From the NCBI GenBank assembly GCA_951812335.1, contig OX638293.1, positions 1,596,731 through 1,660,730 on the forward strand: 64,000 nucleotides of DNA, written 5' to 3'. The first letter of the stretch is position 1, and every line of letters begins with the position of its first letter. Below, piece after piece: positions 37,455 to 48,900 of the stretch. Origin of the DNA: Rhodothermales bacterium. Its GTDB lineage: Bacteria; Bacteroidota; Rhodothermia; Rhodothermales; VXPQ01. Below the pieces are notes generated by a model. It worked only from the letters and a program-made list of their open reading frames with translations, ran no database searches and was not told the origin of the DNA. Made by a program: the position numbers and the translations under genes.

Positions 37455-38333
37455 CTAACGGTACGTTCCCTGCGCAGCGGCCAGCGTGTTCCGGAGCAGC
37501 ATGGCAATGGTCATGGGGCCTACCCCTCCGGGCACGGGGGTGATATGCCCTGCTTGCTTCGACACGCCGTCGAAGTCCACATCTCCCACGAGGCGATAGC
37601 CCCGCTCTCGCGACGGGTCGTCGATCCGGTTGATGCCTACGTCGATGACCGTTGCGCCAGGTTTTACCATATCCTGCGTGATAAATGCAGGCCGGCCTAT
37701 GGCGGCCACGAGGATATCGGCTTGGCGCGTCACGTTCTCAAGGTTCTGTGTCCGGCTGTGGCACACGGTCACGGTGGCGTCCGTTCCGCGTTGCATCATT
37801 AGCGCCGCCAATGGTTTCCCCACGATATTCGACCGCCCCACGATGACCGCCCGCTTGCCGGGAATGTCGATCTTTGCCCGGACAAGCAATTCCATAACCC
37901 CCGCCGGGGTGGCGGATACAAACGCCGGATCGCCAATCAACAGGCGCCCCACGTTCTCGGGATGAAATCCGTCGACATCTTTCGCCGGGTCGAGGGCATG
38001 GATGACCCGTTTCTCCGAGATATGCCCAGGGAGCGGTAACTGCACGAGAATACCATCTATGCCGTCGTTCGCATTCAGCGCATGGACGAGTTCGAGCAGG
38101 GCCTGCTCGGATATATCGGCGTCCCGGCGGATCGTTTCGCTTTCGACGCCGACTTCGGCAGAGGCTTTTCTTTTACCGCGTACGTAGGAGGCAGAGGCGG
38201 GATGATCTCCCGCCAATACGACTGCGAGCCGCGGGGCGCGATGGCCGCTTGCGACCCATGTCGCCACTTCTTCGCGAACTTCTTCACGGACGGCTTGTGC
38301 CACGGCGCGTCCGTCCATGATTCTGCAGGGCAT
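37455..38333 (-). CDS. folD: Bifunctional methylene-THF dehydrogenase/methenyl-THF cyclohydrolase
   Basis: Interconverts one-carbon folates with NADP. About 292 residues from ATG 38333; ATG 38318 is also possible (MDGRAVA). Diagnostic segments: 'YVRGKRKA' (catalytic Lys of the YVxxKxK motif; the exact form here is YVRGKRK), 'DGILVQLPLPGHI', 'CHSRTQNLE', 'VGRSNIVGKPLAALM' for NADP binding, and the C-terminal PVPGGVGPMTIAML. It reads towards the arginine operon on the same strand but 398 bp away, with a terminator in between, so the two are probably separate transcripts. The region upstream to 38647 separates it from the divergent methionine operon. Confidence 0.95.
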   Translation of the reverse strand: MPCRIMDGRAVAQAVREEVREEVATWVASGHRAPRLAVVLAGDHPASASYVRGKRKASAEVGVESETIRRDADISEQALLELVHALNANDGIDGILVQLPLPGHISEKRVIHALDPAKDVDGFHPENVGRLLIGDPAFVSATPAGVMELLVRAKIDIPGKRAVIVGRSNIVGKPLAALMMQRGTDATVTVCHSRTQNLENVTRQADILVAAIGRPAFITQDMVKPGATVIDVGINRIDDPSRERGYRLVGDVDFDGVSKQAGHITPVPGGVGPMTIAMLLRNTLAAAQGTYR

Positions 38334-40314
<1,981 letters not shown>

Positions 40315-40331
40315 ATAAACCGGATCTATTT

Positions 40332-41411
40332 ATGGCTGAGGCGTTCAGGCTTCCGACGCTAAAGCTCGATTCGGGACGTACGATGACGGACGTATCCGTC
40401 GCCTGGTCGTCCTGGGGCGAGCTGAATGCACAAGGCGACAACGCGATCGTCGTTTGCCATGCTCTGACGGGCAGTCCGGCGGCGGACGATTGGTGGGCGC
40501 CACTCATCGGGCCGGATCGAACGCTCGATACGAATCGGTTCTTCGTCGTTTGCCTGAACGTACTCGGTTCGCCGTACGGTTCGGCCTCGCCGGTCTCGAA
40601 CAACCCCGAGACCGGCGAGCCGTACGGCTCCGGGTTTCCGGCCGTGACTATTCGCGACACGGTGCGGGCGCACCGCCAGGTGCTGGAGGAGGCGCTCGGC
40701 GTACGCCGGGTGTTGTTTGCCCTCGGAGGGTCCATGGGCGGCATGCAATCTCTCGAATGGGCCTTCGAAGACGATTTCGTGGACGGTATCGTACCGATTG
40801 GAGTGGGGGGGCGGCATTCCGCGTGGTGTATCGGATTCAGCGAAGCCCAGCGGCAGGCCATCTATGCGGACCCGGTCTGGAACGACGGGCAATACACGGA
40901 GCAGCCCGGGCAGGGCCTGGCGACGGCTCGTATGATCGCCATGCTGACGTACCGTTCTTCGGGTTCGTTGACCAGACGATTCGGGCGCAAGTTACAGGAC
41001 GGTGCAGAAGATATGTTCGCCGTCGAGAGTTACCTTGGCTACCAGGGGGCCAAGCTGGTGGATCGGTTCGACGCCAACTGTTATGTACATCTCACTCGTC
41101 AAATGGATACGCACGATATCGCCCGCGGGCGTGGTGCGTACGAAGATGTACTGCGCAATATCGAAAAGAAAACATTGGTTATCGGTGTCGATTCCGACAT
41201 ACTGTATCCGCTGGCCGAACAGGAAGAGCTGGCTTCGCTGATTCCCGGCGCTCGACTCGAGGTCATCCGTTCGCCGGATGGGCACGATGCTTTTCTTATC
41301 GAATTTGAACAATTGGGGCGGTTCGTTCGCACATGGATGGAGCAGGAATTGCGGAGTCCGGAACCGCCGGGCGTGTGCGCGGTTCGGAGCGAGAAGTTTA
41401 TCGGTGTCTGA
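40332..41411 (+). CDS. metX: Homoserine O-acetyltransferase
   Basis: Makes O-acetylhomoserine for MetY. 359 residues, alpha/beta-hydrolase fold. The nucleophile Ser sits in GGSMGGMQSLEWA (about residues 135-147), the catalytic Asp in 'IGVDSDILYPLAEQ' and the His in 'PDGHDAFLIEF'. 'HALTGSPAADDWW' and 'NVLGSPYGSASP' are typical of the MetX family. Some family members use succinyl-CoA; acetyl is assumed from the adjacent metY. It is under the same SAM riboswitch as metY. A 13-bp end of the interspersed repeat family lies 40 bp downstream. Confidence 0.95.
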   Translation: MAEAFRLPTLKLDSGRTMTDVSVAWSSWGELNAQGDNAIVVCHALTGSPAADDWWAPLIGPDRTLDTNRFFVVCLNVLGSPYGSASPVSNNPETGEPYGSGFPAVTIRDTVRAHRQVLEEALGVRRVLFALGGSMGGMQSLEWAFEDDFVDGIVPIGVGGRHSAWCIGFSEAQRQAIYADPVWNDGQYTEQPGQGLATARMIAMLTYRSSGSLTRRFGRKLQDGAEDMFAVESYLGYQGAKLVDRFDANCYVHLTRQMDTHDIARGRGAYEDVLRNIEKKTLVIGVDSDILYPLAEQEELASLIPGARLEVIRSPDGHDAFLIEFEQLGRFVRTWMEQELRSPEPPGVCAVRSEKFIGV

Positions 41412-41450
41412 GGCGTTCAGGTGCTGCGACGGCCTGCAGGGCGCCATAAC

Positions 41451-41463
41451 AATCAGAGTATCC
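41451..41463. repeat. Solo terminal repeat of the GGATACTCTGAT family
   Basis: AATCAGAGTATCC, an exact end of the element family, stands alone between metX and asd. No internal element sequence flanks it, so it is either a deletion remnant or chance; the 13-bp exact match next to a gene end favours a remnant. Confidence 0.5.
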
Positions 41464-41548
41464 TGTAGATTTTTCGTCCGGAAGACGCCGCAATCGGGTC
41501 ATGCCGGGCGGCGTAGCCATGCAAGAAAGCAATTTGTCGGTGCGAGAT

Positions 41549-42625
41549 ATGAAGGACAAGTTCAGGGTGGGCATTCTCGGCGCCACCGGTGCGGTGGGCC
41601 AGAAATTCATTGAAGTGCTTGACGGACACCCCTGGTTCGAGATTACGGCATTGGCTGCATCGGAACGCTCTGCCGGCAAGCGGTACGCGGACGCTGCGAA
41701 CTGGATCGGATCGGCGTCTATCCCGCCGGGCATTGCGGCTATGGAGGTTGTGGCGGCGGCGCCGGACCTGGATGCCGATTTCGTGTTTTCCGGTCTGGAT
41801 GCATCCGCGGCGGGCGATATCGAGGCGCTTTTTGCGCGGGCGAGCTACCCTGTGATCTCGAATGCGCGCAACTACCGCATGGCGGAGGACGTTCCGCTTC
41901 TGATTCCCGAAGTAAATCCGGACCATACGGCGCTGGTCGATCGGCAGGATCGCGGAGACGGTTTCATCGTCACGAATCCGAATTGCAGTACGGTCGGCCT
42001 TGTGTGTGCGCTCAAGCCGCTGGTTGATCGTTTCGATGTGGACGCCGTACATGTGGTCACCATGCAGGCGCTTTCCGGGGCCGGGTATCCGGGCGTATCG
42101 TCGCTGGATGCTCTTGGCAATGTGGTCCCGTACATTGGCGGGGAGGAGGACAAGGTGGTCACGGAGCCGACAAAACTGCTGGGGCGGCTGGTGGATGGCC
42201 GCATCGAGCCGGCGGCCCTTCGCGTAAGTGCTCAATGCACGCGGGTTCCGGTTCTTGAAGGACACCTTGAAGCCGTTTCGGTGCGATTCCACGATGCGGT
42301 TTCTGCGGAAGATGTCAAAGAAGCCCTGCAGACCTGGCGTAATCCGATCGCCGGATACGATCTGCCGTCTGCACCGGCGCGGTTCATCGAAGTGTTTGAG
42401 GACGAGCGCTTCCCTCAGCCTCGTCGTCATGTCGGGCTCGGACGGGGCATGACCGTATCTGTCGGGCGCATCCGTCCTTGCGAAGTGCTGGACGTAAAGT
42501 TTATCGTACTTTCGCACAACACGATACGAGGCGCCGCGGGAGGGGCTGTGCTGAATGCCGAATTGCTTGTCAGGCAGGGGCGTCTTGCCAAACGGGAAGA
42601 AATCGCTGAAGCGGTTGCAGGGTAA
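41549..42625 (+). CDS. asd: Aspartate-semialdehyde dehydrogenase (archaeal/fungal type)
   Basis: Makes aspartate semialdehyde for homoserine, Met, Thr and Lys. About 358 residues from ATG 41549; ATGs at 41501 and 41519 give longer N-termini without family support. The NADP loop is RVGILGATGAVGQKFIEVL, the catalytic Cys is in VTNPNCSTVGLV, and 'ALSGAGYPGV' is typical. It belongs to the Methanococcus/yeast-like branch, not the E. coli-like branch, judged by overall sequence ('GGEEDKV', 'VVLSHNT' type C-terminus with 'FIVLSHNTIRGAAGG'). Its position after metYX fits supply of the aspartate family to methionine. Confidence 0.93.
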   Translation: MKDKFRVGILGATGAVGQKFIEVLDGHPWFEITALAASERSAGKRYADAANWIGSASIPPGIAAMEVVAAAPDLDADFVFSGLDASAAGDIEALFARASYPVISNARNYRMAEDVPLLIPEVNPDHTALVDRQDRGDGFIVTNPNCSTVGLVCALKPLVDRFDVDAVHVVTMQALSGAGYPGVSSLDALGNVVPYIGGEEDKVVTEPTKLLGRLVDGRIEPAALRVSAQCTRVPVLEGHLEAVSVRFHDAVSAEDVKEALQTWRNPIAGYDLPSAPARFIEVFEDERFPQPRRHVGLGRGMTVSVGRIRPCEVLDVKFIVLSHNTIRGAAGGAVLNAELLVRQGRLAKREEIAEAVAG

Positions 42626-42777
42626 CGAAGGCCTCTCTTTCTTCTCTGCGATCCGGTTTGTTTTTTCGTAGCGTTTCCTTCGCCGCGCCGTAGTTACGGG
42701 GAACATGGATACGCACGTTCCGTTTGCATACGCCGCTTCCTTTTTCGGGGCGATGGTTGTATCTGAAGGGTGCACAT

Positions 42778-42853
42778 GCGGAAGTAGCTCAGTTGGTAGA
42801 GCATTTGCTTGCCATGCAAAAGGTCGCGGGTTCGAATCCCGTCTTCCGCTCCA
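42778..42853 (+). tRNA. tRNA-Gly (anticodon GCC)
   Basis: Acceptor GCGGAAG pairs with CTTCCGC; D-arm AGCTCAGTTGGTAGAGC; anticodon stem TTTGC/GCAAA around loop TTGCCAT; T-arm GCGGGTTCGAATCCCGT. Discriminator T at 42850 and an encoded CCA at 42851-42853. A complete cloverleaf. Confidence 0.97.
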
Positions 42854-42875
42854 TATCGTTGCCCAAAGGCTCCCC

Positions 42876-42920
42876 GCGGAAGTAGCTCGGCGGTAGAGTG
42901 CTCCATTGTCCTTCAATGAG
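42876..42920 (+). pseudogene. tRNA-Gly-like 5' fragment
   Basis: GCGGAAGTAGCTC (13 nt identical to the start of the tRNA-Gly 98 bp upstream), then GGCGGTAGAG as a D-arm, then a degenerate anticodon-like hairpin CATTG/CAATG with only a 5-nt loop. No T-arm (no GTTCGA) or matching acceptor 3' strand follows. It appears to be a decayed or truncated second tRNA-Gly gene. Confidence 0.55.
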
Positions 42921-43025
42921 CGATGTACGCTGCCCGTGAGCCTGAGCCGATGGGGTTTGGGCCTCGGCGGCGTTTTGGTTCGTCGCCCGGCATGTCCTGG
43001 CAAAGGCTTCGACGGCACGGAAACG

Positions 43026-43499
43026 ATGAGTAAAAAATCCTCACAGGCGTACGCTCCGACGCCCATCTGGTTTGGCAAGCCCGATCTGGATGCGCTCACC
43101 GAAATGACGGCCGGTACACTGGCCTCGCATCTTGGGATCGAGTATACGGAGATCGGTCCCGATTTCTTGCGCGGCACAATGCCTGTAGACGAGCGCACGA
43201 TGCAGCCGCGAGGCATCATGCATGGAGGCGCATCCGCTGCTTTTGCGGAAACGCTGGGGAGTGTGGCGGCCCACCTGTGCGTGAATCGGTCCAGGAAGCG
43301 TTGCCTGGGACTCGATATTTCCGTAAACCATATCCAGCGAGTTTTCGCCCCCGGCAAAGTCACAGGAACGGCGCGGCCGTTGCACATAGGGCGAACCACC
43401 CACGTCTGGGAGATTCGCATCGAAAATGCCGCCGGCGCCCTGGTCGGCGTGAGCCGCCTGACGATCATCGTCTTTACGTTGCCGGAGCGTCGTTCCTGA
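43026..43499 (+). CDS. Hotdog-fold acyl-CoA thioesterase (YdiI/MenI-like)
   Basis: 157 residues from ATG 43026. It resembles E. coli YdiI/MenI closely by eye: 'MPVDERTMQPRGIMHGGASAAFAETLGSVAAHLCV' contains the HGG motif and the catalytic Glu. 'LGLDISVNHIQRV' and 'RPLHIGRTTHVWEIRIENAAGALVGVSRLTI' follow in order. YdiI-type enzymes release 1,4-dihydroxy-2-naphthoate from its CoA ester in menaquinone synthesis; other members act on phenylacetyl- or benzoyl-type CoA esters (PaaI). No men genes adjoin it, so the menaquinone role is plausible but not shown. It reads towards the minus-strand HGD-repeat protein gene, ending 53 bp from it. Confidence 0.85.
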   Translation: MSKKSSQAYAPTPIWFGKPDLDALTEMTAGTLASHLGIEYTEIGPDFLRGTMPVDERTMQPRGIMHGGASAAFAETLGSVAAHLCVNRSRKRCLGLDISVNHIQRVFAPGKVTGTARPLHIGRTTHVWEIRIENAAGALVGVSRLTIIVFTLPERRS

Positions 43500-43552
43500 C
43501 GCCTCCCATTACCAGGGACCTGCTTGCCTGTAAGGCGGTGCTTTCGTCCCGC

Positions 43553-44719
43553 CTACCTTGTCCGGAGTGCAATGTCCCCATGCGATGCCTGGGCATACAG
43601 TTCGGGGCCGCCTCCGTTCACACGTCCCTGCACTTCTTTTTCCTTGCGCATTCCCTCAAACCGGAAGGCATCGTCCATGGAGACGTCGGAGGCTTTCAAA
43701 TCGACATCAAGTGCTGTACGCGCCGGGGCGGACAAGTCGATATCTCCATGCGCAGCGCTGAATTTGCCGCCGGCCGCCCGGAGAAAATGCAGGCTGATGT
43801 CGCCATGCCGGACTTCTATGCGCGGATAGCCGTCCATTTCGTGGACGTCAATGTCCCCGTGGGCCGCTTCTACATCGATTTTCTCGGCGGTAATGCGATT
43901 CATGGCCAGATCGCCGTGCGCCGTACGGATGCGGACGGTTTTTGCGGTCGCGTAGTCTATATCGAGATCGCCATGCGCTGTAGATAACTCGACATCCGTT
44001 GCGTCGATGCGATGTGTGGACAGATCGCCATGTTGCAAATTCAAGCGGATGCGCTCGCTGCCCAAATGGCTGGTTTGCACGTCGCCGTGCGCTATGTTCA
44101 TGGACAGCGAGGAACCGCTCAGCGATCCGGCGTCTATGTCTCCATGGGCAAGGTCTACGTTCAGGGCGCCTTTCAGGGCATTGATATCCACATCGCCATG
44201 GGCTACATCCATTTTGGCGTCAAACAGCTCCGGTACGGAAATATACACATGGACGCCTGCGCGCATGCGCCACCCCTTCCGTCGCCAACTCCAATTGCCG
44301 CCGGGGTCCGTACGCACGAACAGTTTGCCGTCCGTTTGCCCAACCTCGAAGTTCAGATAATCGAAGAAGTCGCGTGCCCGGTCGTTTATCTCCTTGCCTT
44401 CAAGCGTAATGCGAATGCGCGCTTCGCCTCCCTCGCTTTTTTCGATATGGATGTCGCTGTGAATTACATCCACCAGCAGTTGTTCTCCAGGTTGAACGGA
44501 AAATGTCTTGTTGATCATTTCCTCTTCAGCCCGGTCGCCGATGTGGTCCAGGCCGTTTGGGCCGGCATGGGAAGTAAGTCGAACAGGGATATTCGGGCCA
44601 GTGCGAGAGACGAATTCGGCACGGTTGAGTTCGGCACGATTGAACAACGTGGTTCCGGCGACGGCAAGAAGCAACAATGCGCCGGCGCCAAGGCCTGCGA
44701 TACGGAGTGCGGAATGCAT
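43553..44719 (-). CDS. DUF4097-like exported protein with ten HGD repeats
   Basis: 388 residues. An N-terminal hydrophobic segment (about 7-24) is a signal peptide or anchor. Residues 75-160 look like the start of a DUF4097 domain ('FSVQPGEQLLVDVIHSDIHIEKSEGGEARIRI'). From about residue 172 to the end, ten imperfect units of about 20 residues each carry [AQRS]HGD[IVL], for example VAHGDVDI, LAHGDIDA, TAHGDLDI, ASHGDIAL. This is the pattern expected of a right-handed beta-helix or solenoid with one rung per unit. DUF4097 proteins are thought to be secreted or envelope adhesin-like solenoids, but no function is established. Confidence 0.72.
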   Translation of the reverse strand: MHSALRIAGLGAGALLLLAVAGTTLFNRAELNRAEFVSRTGPNIPVRLTSHAGPNGLDHIGDRAEEEMINKTFSVQPGEQLLVDVIHSDIHIEKSEGGEARIRITLEGKEINDRARDFFDYLNFEVGQTDGKLFVRTDPGGNWSWRRKGWRMRAGVHVYISVPELFDAKMDVAHGDVDINALKGALNVDLAHGDIDAGSLSGSSLSMNIAHGDVQTSHLGSERIRLNLQHGDLSTHRIDATDVELSTAHGDLDIDYATAKTVRIRTAHGDLAMNRITAEKIDVEAAHGDIDVHEMDGYPRIEVRHGDISLHFLRAAGGKFSAAHGDIDLSAPARTALDVDLKASDVSMDDAFRFEGMRKEKEVQGRVNGGGPELYAQASHGDIALRTR

Positions 44720-44872
44720 GGGAATCTGTGATTTGTTACGGGAGGATCGGAAAACGCACTATGACGAAGGCCCTATATTTTGAGGGCGGACGTTTGGAGG
44801 GGGCGATATACGCCGCTGTGCTGTATGGTCCGCGGTGTATGCACGGTGCAAGGCCTCTTTCACCGGAGTTTA

Positions 44873-45118
44873 GGATACTCTGATCGAAACCGCTTCGCCC
44901 GGCACTTCGCTTTTGCGCGTACAGGATGTCATGATTCCACCGTTGAAATCAGCGGGAAACGCTGCGGATTCGGAACGTCGCGGGCGTGAAGCGCCCTTCG
45001 GGAGGGGCACGCTGGCCGCGTCATTCCTCATTATGTGGGGCCTGCCACATTGCTTCGTCATTCCTTGCCGGCGCATCCCTCTCAGCTTCTGAGCTTTGCG
45101 GACTTAATCAGAGTATCC
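44873..45118 (-). repeat. GGATACTCTGAT-TIR element, copy 4 (near complete)
   Basis: 246 bp in reverse orientation, ends GGATACTCTGATCGAAACC and TTAATCAGAGTATCC. It lacks about 8 bp (the CTGCGAG block) in one arm of the internal hairpin compared with copies 1 and 3, which explains its shorter length. It lies between the divergently transcribed HGD-repeat gene and the DNA glycosylase gene, so it occupies their shared promoter region. Confidence 0.9.
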
Positions 45119-45195
45119 TTTAGGGCTTTTTCGCTGGAAAATTCGAGGACGTATACCCCGATTACGGGACGTTCGGTTGTAAGGTTACATCGGGA

Positions 45196-45852
45196 ATGCA
45201 CATATTGACGGAAAATTTTTACGATCGACCCACACTCGAGGTGGCGTGCGACTTGATCGGCAAGCATCTTGTACGCGTGCTGGACGACGGTACCGAACTC
45301 TCCGGCCGCATCGTGGAAACGGAGGCCTATACGCAGGACGATCCCGCGTTCCATGGATGGGGTATTCTTGACCGGGAAACCGGATTGCTGAAGCCGGAAG
45401 GCCGCGGGCGCGACCTGTTCGGCAGGCCCGGGACGGCGTACGTATACCTGACCTATGGAATACATTGGCTGATGAATGTGGTGACGGAGCGGGAAGGGAT
45501 CGGCGGCGGCGTACTTTTGCGCGCCGTGGAACCCCTTGAGGGTATTGCGTCCATGTACGAGCGGCGGGCATCGGCGCGCAAGGACATTGATCTTGCGAAC
45601 GGTCCCGGGAAATTGGCCCAGGCCTTTGCTATCGCCGGGGCATTGCACAATATTTCCATCACGAAACCGCCCCTGTATGTGAGAGAAGCCGACGCCGGAG
45701 GGCATCCCGCCGTCGAGGCGTCTTGCCGCATCGGCATCGCTCGCGGCGTCGAACTTCCCTGGCGCTTTTATGTGGCGGACAATCCGTATGTCTCGCGTGG
45801 CGTGCCCAGCGATATAGTCCGGATGCGGAAACGCGGCAGGATTTCGACATAG
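45196..45852 (+). CDS. 3-methyladenine DNA glycosylase (AAG/MPG family)
   Basis: Excises alkylated and deaminated purines in base-excision repair. 218 residues. The catalytic motif is GRIVETEAYTQDDPAFHGW (ETEAY at residues 41-45). 'GRPGTAYVYLTYGIHWLMNVV' carries the intercalating-Tyr region, and 'NGPGKLAQAFAI' and 'RIGIARGVELPWRFYV' complete the AAG fold. It starts 78 bp after the end of repeat copy 4. Its N-terminus MHILTENFYDRPTLEVACDLIGK matches the family, supporting the ATG used. Confidence 0.92.
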   Translation: MHILTENFYDRPTLEVACDLIGKHLVRVLDDGTELSGRIVETEAYTQDDPAFHGWGILDRETGLLKPEGRGRDLFGRPGTAYVYLTYGIHWLMNVVTEREGIGGGVLLRAVEPLEGIASMYERRASARKDIDLANGPGKLAQAFAIAGALHNISITKPPLYVREADAGGHPAVEASCRIGIARGVELPWRFYVADNPYVSRGVPSDIVRMRKRGRIST

Positions 45853-45966
45853 GGGTAACGAGGATTCCGGCATCCTCATCCCCGGATTTGGGCACATTGC
45901 GCCCTTCCCTTCGTTCACTTGCGATTCGTGAACTGTCAATGCATGGCGTTCTTCGCCTGCTCTGTC

Positions 45967-48900
45967 ATGCCCGATCTGCTTTCTTCCAACGACATTCGTA
46001 GCGCTTTCCTCGATTTTTTCCGGGATCGGGGGCATGAGGTAGTGCCGAGCGATTCGCTGGCGCCTCATGGCGATCCCACACTGCTTTTCACGAATGCCGG
46101 GATGAACCAGTTCAAGAATGTTTTTCTCGGAACAGGCGAGCGGGACTACCGCCGTGCAACGGACACCCAGAAATGTCTCCGGGTATCCGGAAAGCACAAC
46201 GATCTCGAAGAGGTAGGTCTCGATACGTATCACCATACGTTTTTCGAGATGCTGGGCAACTGGTCGTTCGGCGACTATTTCAAGAAGGAAGCCATCGGGT
46301 GGGCGTGGGAGTTACTCGTGGATGTATTCGGGCTGGCCCCGGATCGGCTGTATGCTACCGTGCATGAGGGCGACGATGCATTGAATCTGCCGCCCGATTC
46401 GGAGGCGGCCGCTTTGTGGAAGTCCGAAACGGCCATCGATCCGGATCACATCCTCTACGGAAGTTCGAAAGACAATTTCTGGATGATGGGCGACGAGGGG
46501 CCATGCGGACCCTGCTCGGAAATTCATATCGATCTGCGTTCGGACGAGGCGCGTCGGGCCGTATCCGGCAAAGAATTGGTCAATGCAGATCACCCGGGCG
46601 TAATAGAACTGTGGAACCTGGTGTTCATCCAGTACAATGCGCGGGGTAACGGGTCGCTCGAACCGCTTGCGGCCCGGCATGTGGATACAGGACTGGGACT
46701 GGAGAGATTAGTGGCGGTGCTGCAGGGGAAACGGTCGAATTACGATACGGATCTGTTTGCGCCGCTTCTTGCCGGCATGGCGGTGTTATCGCCTCGCGAA
46801 GAGATTGTATCCTACGACGCCATCGATATTGACGACGAGGCGGAGCACGAGCGGTGCCGCATAGCGATGCGCGTTGTAGCCGACCATGTACGCACCATCG
46901 CGTTTGCCATAGCCGACGGGGTGTCTCCCGGCAATGTGGGGCGTTCTTACGTGATCCGGCGTATTCTGCGCCGGGCCGTGCGATTCGGCTATCAGGCGTT
47001 AGGGATGAGGGAGCCGTTCGTTCATCGGCTCATCGCGCCGCTTGTCGAAAAAATGGGCGATTCTTTCCCGGAGTTACGCACCCGCCGGGAGCATATAGAG
47101 CGTGTCGCGCGAGCCGAAGAGGAGCACTTCCTGAGAACGCTCGGTACGGGCATCGACTTCTTCGAGTACATTGCGAACCATGTGAAGGCATTGGCCGATG
47201 CGATCGAAGAGGCGGAACATGCGGTCCAGGAAGCGGCGGCCAGGGAGGGAGTATCTATCCATACGGTAAACAGCAGGGCGAGGGTGGAATATTCCGGCGA
47301 GGGGTACCGCCGGGTCAGGGAAACGAAATCGGCTGCACAGAAAGTGCTCAGCTTACTTGGCTCCGATCGCAAGATGCTGGATATTCTGCAGAAGGCATTC
47401 GGAAAGAGACCGGGGTATGAGGCCTACAGAGTGTTCATCTTTGCGGCAATGGGAGGCCGCGTTGCCGGAGAGATCGTCTTTCTGTTGCATGACACGTACG
47501 GGTTTCCTGTGGACCTGACGCAACTTATGGCGCGCGAGAAGGGCCTTGTTGTACATGACGAGGATATTGCGCGGTATGAGGAACTCATGCAGATGCAGAA
47601 GGAACGCGCTCGTGCGGGCGCCTCGTTCAGGATGACCACGGATTCGGAGGAAGCCTGGCAGGTATTCGTGTCAGGAGAGGATTCCGCGCCCGGGGATTCG
47701 CTATTCGTCGGGTACGCTGCGCTGGAGGCAACGGATGTCCGCATCGCTGCGATGCGAGTCGTTTCGCCGGAGACGAACGGTAAGGATGAAGAAAAAAGAG
47801 GGCGCCATGCAGCCCACGCAACGTATGAAATCGTACTCGACCGTACGCCTTTTTACGGAGAAAGCGGCGGGCAGGCAGGAGATACCGGCGTCCTGGATGC
47901 AGGCGGGGAGCAGATTCGGGTGTTGGATACGAAGCGGCGGCAGCACCGAATTGTGCACTGCGTCGACCGATTGCCGGACGACCCCTCTGCACTAGTGCAT
48001 GCCGCGGTGGATGCGGATCGTCGCCGCCGCATCGAAAAACATCACACCGCAACACATTTGCTCCATGCGGCGCTGCGCGAGGCGCTGGGGGAGCATGTAC
48101 AGCAAAGAGGGTCGCTCGTGGCCCCCGACCGGTTGCGTTTCGACTTTAGCCACTACGAGCCTGTGGCGCCGGAAATGCTGGAGACCGTGCAGGCGAGAAT
48201 CAACGAGGTAATCCAGCGCGATATACAGGCGCGTGTCGAATTCGATGTGCCGATCGCGGAGGCGCAGGCCCGGGGCGCTATGGCGCTTTTTGGGGAAAAA
48301 TACGAAGATCGCGTACGTGTCGTTACGTTCGATCCGGCTTGGTCGGTTGAATTGTGCGGCGGCACACATGTCCGCGCCACCGGCGAATTGGGTGTTTTCC
48401 GCTTGTTGTCGGAGGGATCGGTTGCAGCAGGTATACGGCGTCTCGAGGCAGTGGTTGGCGAGGAAGCTCTGAAGGTAATCGAACGGGAACGGAAAGAATT
48501 GGTGGGTATCCGGAAGCAACTTGGTTTCGTACAGCGTCCGGCCTCGGAGGAAGTTGCCCGGCTGGTCGCAGAGAACAAACGCCTCCGGCGCGAAGTGGAG
48601 ATGCACCGGGAGCAGGCGCTTTCCGGGCAGCTGGAGGGTTTCCTTGAGAAGGGGCGCGAAGTGGGAGGAATTCGCGTAATAACGGGCCGGATGGAAGCTG
48701 TGCCGATGGATATGCTGCGCAGCCTGGCGGAAACGATGCGTGAGCGCATGGGCGAATCTTCCGTGGCGGTGCTGGGCACTCCGGATTCCGCAGGGGAAAA
48801 GGTATACCTTGCGGCTGTGGCATCCGACGATCTCATCCGATCGGGCGTGTTGAAGGCGGGCGATCTGGTAGGGCGGCTTGCCCGGATCGTAGGCGGTGGC

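Noticed and set aside
41453-43468. 671-codon minus-strand frame across asd, tRNA-Gly and the thioesterase gene
   Set aside because: It runs through a tRNA and two well-recognised genes on the other strand, so it cannot be coding as a whole.
47160-47470. Intein or mobile insertion inside alaS
   Set aside because: No Cys/Ser-His-Asn splicing motifs, too short for an intein, and no terminal repeats were seen; kept only as an in-frame extra segment.
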